Assembly (NCBI GenBank): GCA_008501635.1
Contig: QQUJ01000015.1
Coordinates: forward strand, 1 to 35,007
Reading direction: 5' to 3'
Source: Pseudomonadota bacterium
Lineage (GTDB): Bacteria; Pseudomonadota; Gammaproteobacteria; QQUJ01
Length of the DNA stretch: 35,007 bases
A program made the translations under genes and the position numbers. Below the pieces are notes generated by a model. The model did no database searches and was not told where the DNA came from. It was given only the letters and a program-made list of their open reading frames with translations. Positions 34,571 to 35,007 of the stretch are shown in pieces. Each line of letters starts with the position of its first letter. Positions within the stretch are counted from its first letter, which is position 1.

Positions 34571-34780
34571 TCACAAACCGCTCTCTGGCAACTTACGAAA
34601 GACGAGCAGATTTCCGTACGCAAATCGTCCAGTACGAATCCATGAAAACCACATAAAGTTTATCGCAGGTATTAAACTGGTTGGCACTGCATTCTTGGTC
34701 AACATGTACAATCCAGTAAATTGTCCGACGATACACCGTTCGGGGAGGAACTTGCGCCTTTCCAGTGCCTTGAGAAGAGC
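34571..34780 (-). pseudogene. 3' stump of a gene truncated by the right-hand IS
   Basis: On the minus strand a frame without a start codon is open from immediately inside the CTAA that borders the IS end (34781-34784) down to a TGA at 34571-34573. The 69 residues look protein-like (AVPTSLIPAINFMWFSWIR, RFAYGNLLVFRKLPESG), with hydrophobic and aromatic patches and a basic end, as at the C-terminus of a methyltransferase or glycosyltransferase. The frame has a TAG at the IS junction, so no N-terminal part is in view. The best reading is a gene whose 5' part was removed when the IS inserted. The family is not recognised, and a chance open frame cannot be excluded. It precedes the GT4 gene by about 90 bases on the same strand. 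Confidence 0.5.
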
Positions 34781-34784
34781 CTAA

Positions 34785-35007
34785 GGAACGTCTGAATAAG
34801 TGATGCAAACCAGCACGGCCGATTCAATATGTTTGTGTTTTTCATCATAAGGAGCGTTTGCAGGCAGTATTCGGCTCAACATGGGCCGTTTTCTAGCCGT
34901 TTTGTGCGCCGTTGCGGTTTATCAGGCGCACCAATCCTATGTCGGGCATCGCAATCGTCGCCGCGCCAGGTACAGATTGGTCAATGCACTCAGTACAAAC
35001 AAGGCAT
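34785..35007 (-). mobile_element. 3' end of an IS5-type insertion sequence (right copy)
   Basis: This is the inverted copy of bases 1-223. It begins with the terminal GGAACGTCTGAATAAG at its inner border and runs to the window edge. Both elements point their transposase 3' ends into the window. The inner border is CTAA, which fits the YTAR target preference of IS5 elements. The single difference from the left copy (34802) lies 17 bases inside the terminus. Full element length, outer end and target duplication lie beyond the window. Confidence 0.8.
34937..35007 (-). CDS. IS5-family transposase, C-terminal end (partial, right copy)
   Basis: The minus-strand codons are identical to those at 1-71 and end in NLYLARRRLRCPT before the TAG. 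The gene continues beyond the right edge of the window. Identical coding ends in both copies suggest recent duplication or exchange between them. Activity cannot be judged from this fragment. Confidence 0.75.
   Translation of the reverse strand, partial: ALFVLSALTNLYLARRRLRCPT

Noticed and set aside
34458-34784. 108-codon plus-strand frame at the right edge
   Set aside because: It overlaps the start of the GT4 gene and its stop lies at the IS border; the minus-strand frame of the same stretch is more protein-like.

Overview
This is a 35-kb accessory block for making and decorating a cell-surface or extracellular polysaccharide, closed at both ends by matching fragments of one IS5-type insertion sequence. 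The organism is most likely a Beta- or Gammaproteobacterium. This rests on the IS5-type transposase tail, the FemAB-like gene and paired alpha/beta hydrolases that resemble families tied to the exosortase A (XrtA/EpsH, PEP-CTERM) systems of those classes, and mid-range GC that rises in the centre and falls at the edges. I cannot name a genus.

Layout. Positions 1-223 and 34785-35007 are the same IS end in opposite orientation (222 of 223 bases match). Just inside the left end lie an FkbM methyltransferase, a secreted beta-helix protein and a family-4 glycosyltransferase (GT4), all on the minus strand. A short plus-strand unit follows: two overlapping exosortase-type hydrolases and a Wzx-like flippase (4752-8260). 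An eight-gene minus-strand run covers 20332 down to 8322. In transcription order it is a membrane GT2, a GT4, an O-antigen ligase/polymerase, a GT4, a CapK-like AMP-forming ligase, an asparagine-synthase-type amidotransferase, a Gfo/Idh/MocA-SDR fusion and a GT4. From the same 254-bp divergent control region an eleven-gene plus-strand run goes right (20587-33175): an SGNH hydrolase, an XrtA-type FemAB protein, a DegT aminotransferase, a GNAT, a GT2, two more GNATs, a polysaccharide deacetylase, an ATP-grasp ligase, a second deacetylase and a GT2. A GT4 on the minus strand and the 3' stump of a gene cut by the right-hand IS close the window.

How the genes may work together (inference). Eight glycosyltransferases build a repeat unit, the Wzx-like protein flips it and the O-antigen ligase-family protein polymerises or transfers it. 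The aminotransferase and the dehydrogenase-epimerase fusion supply unusual nucleotide sugars. Four FemAB/GNAT acyltransferases, an amidotransferase, an ATP-grasp ligase, two deacetylases, an SGNH enzyme and an FkbM methyltransferase would then decorate the polymer, suggesting a product rich in amide and acyl groups. No initiating sugar-phosphate transferase, chain-length regulator or tyrosine kinase, outer-membrane exporter, exosortase or PEP-CTERM protein is present, so these must be encoded elsewhere. No rRNA, tRNA or CRISPR array was seen.
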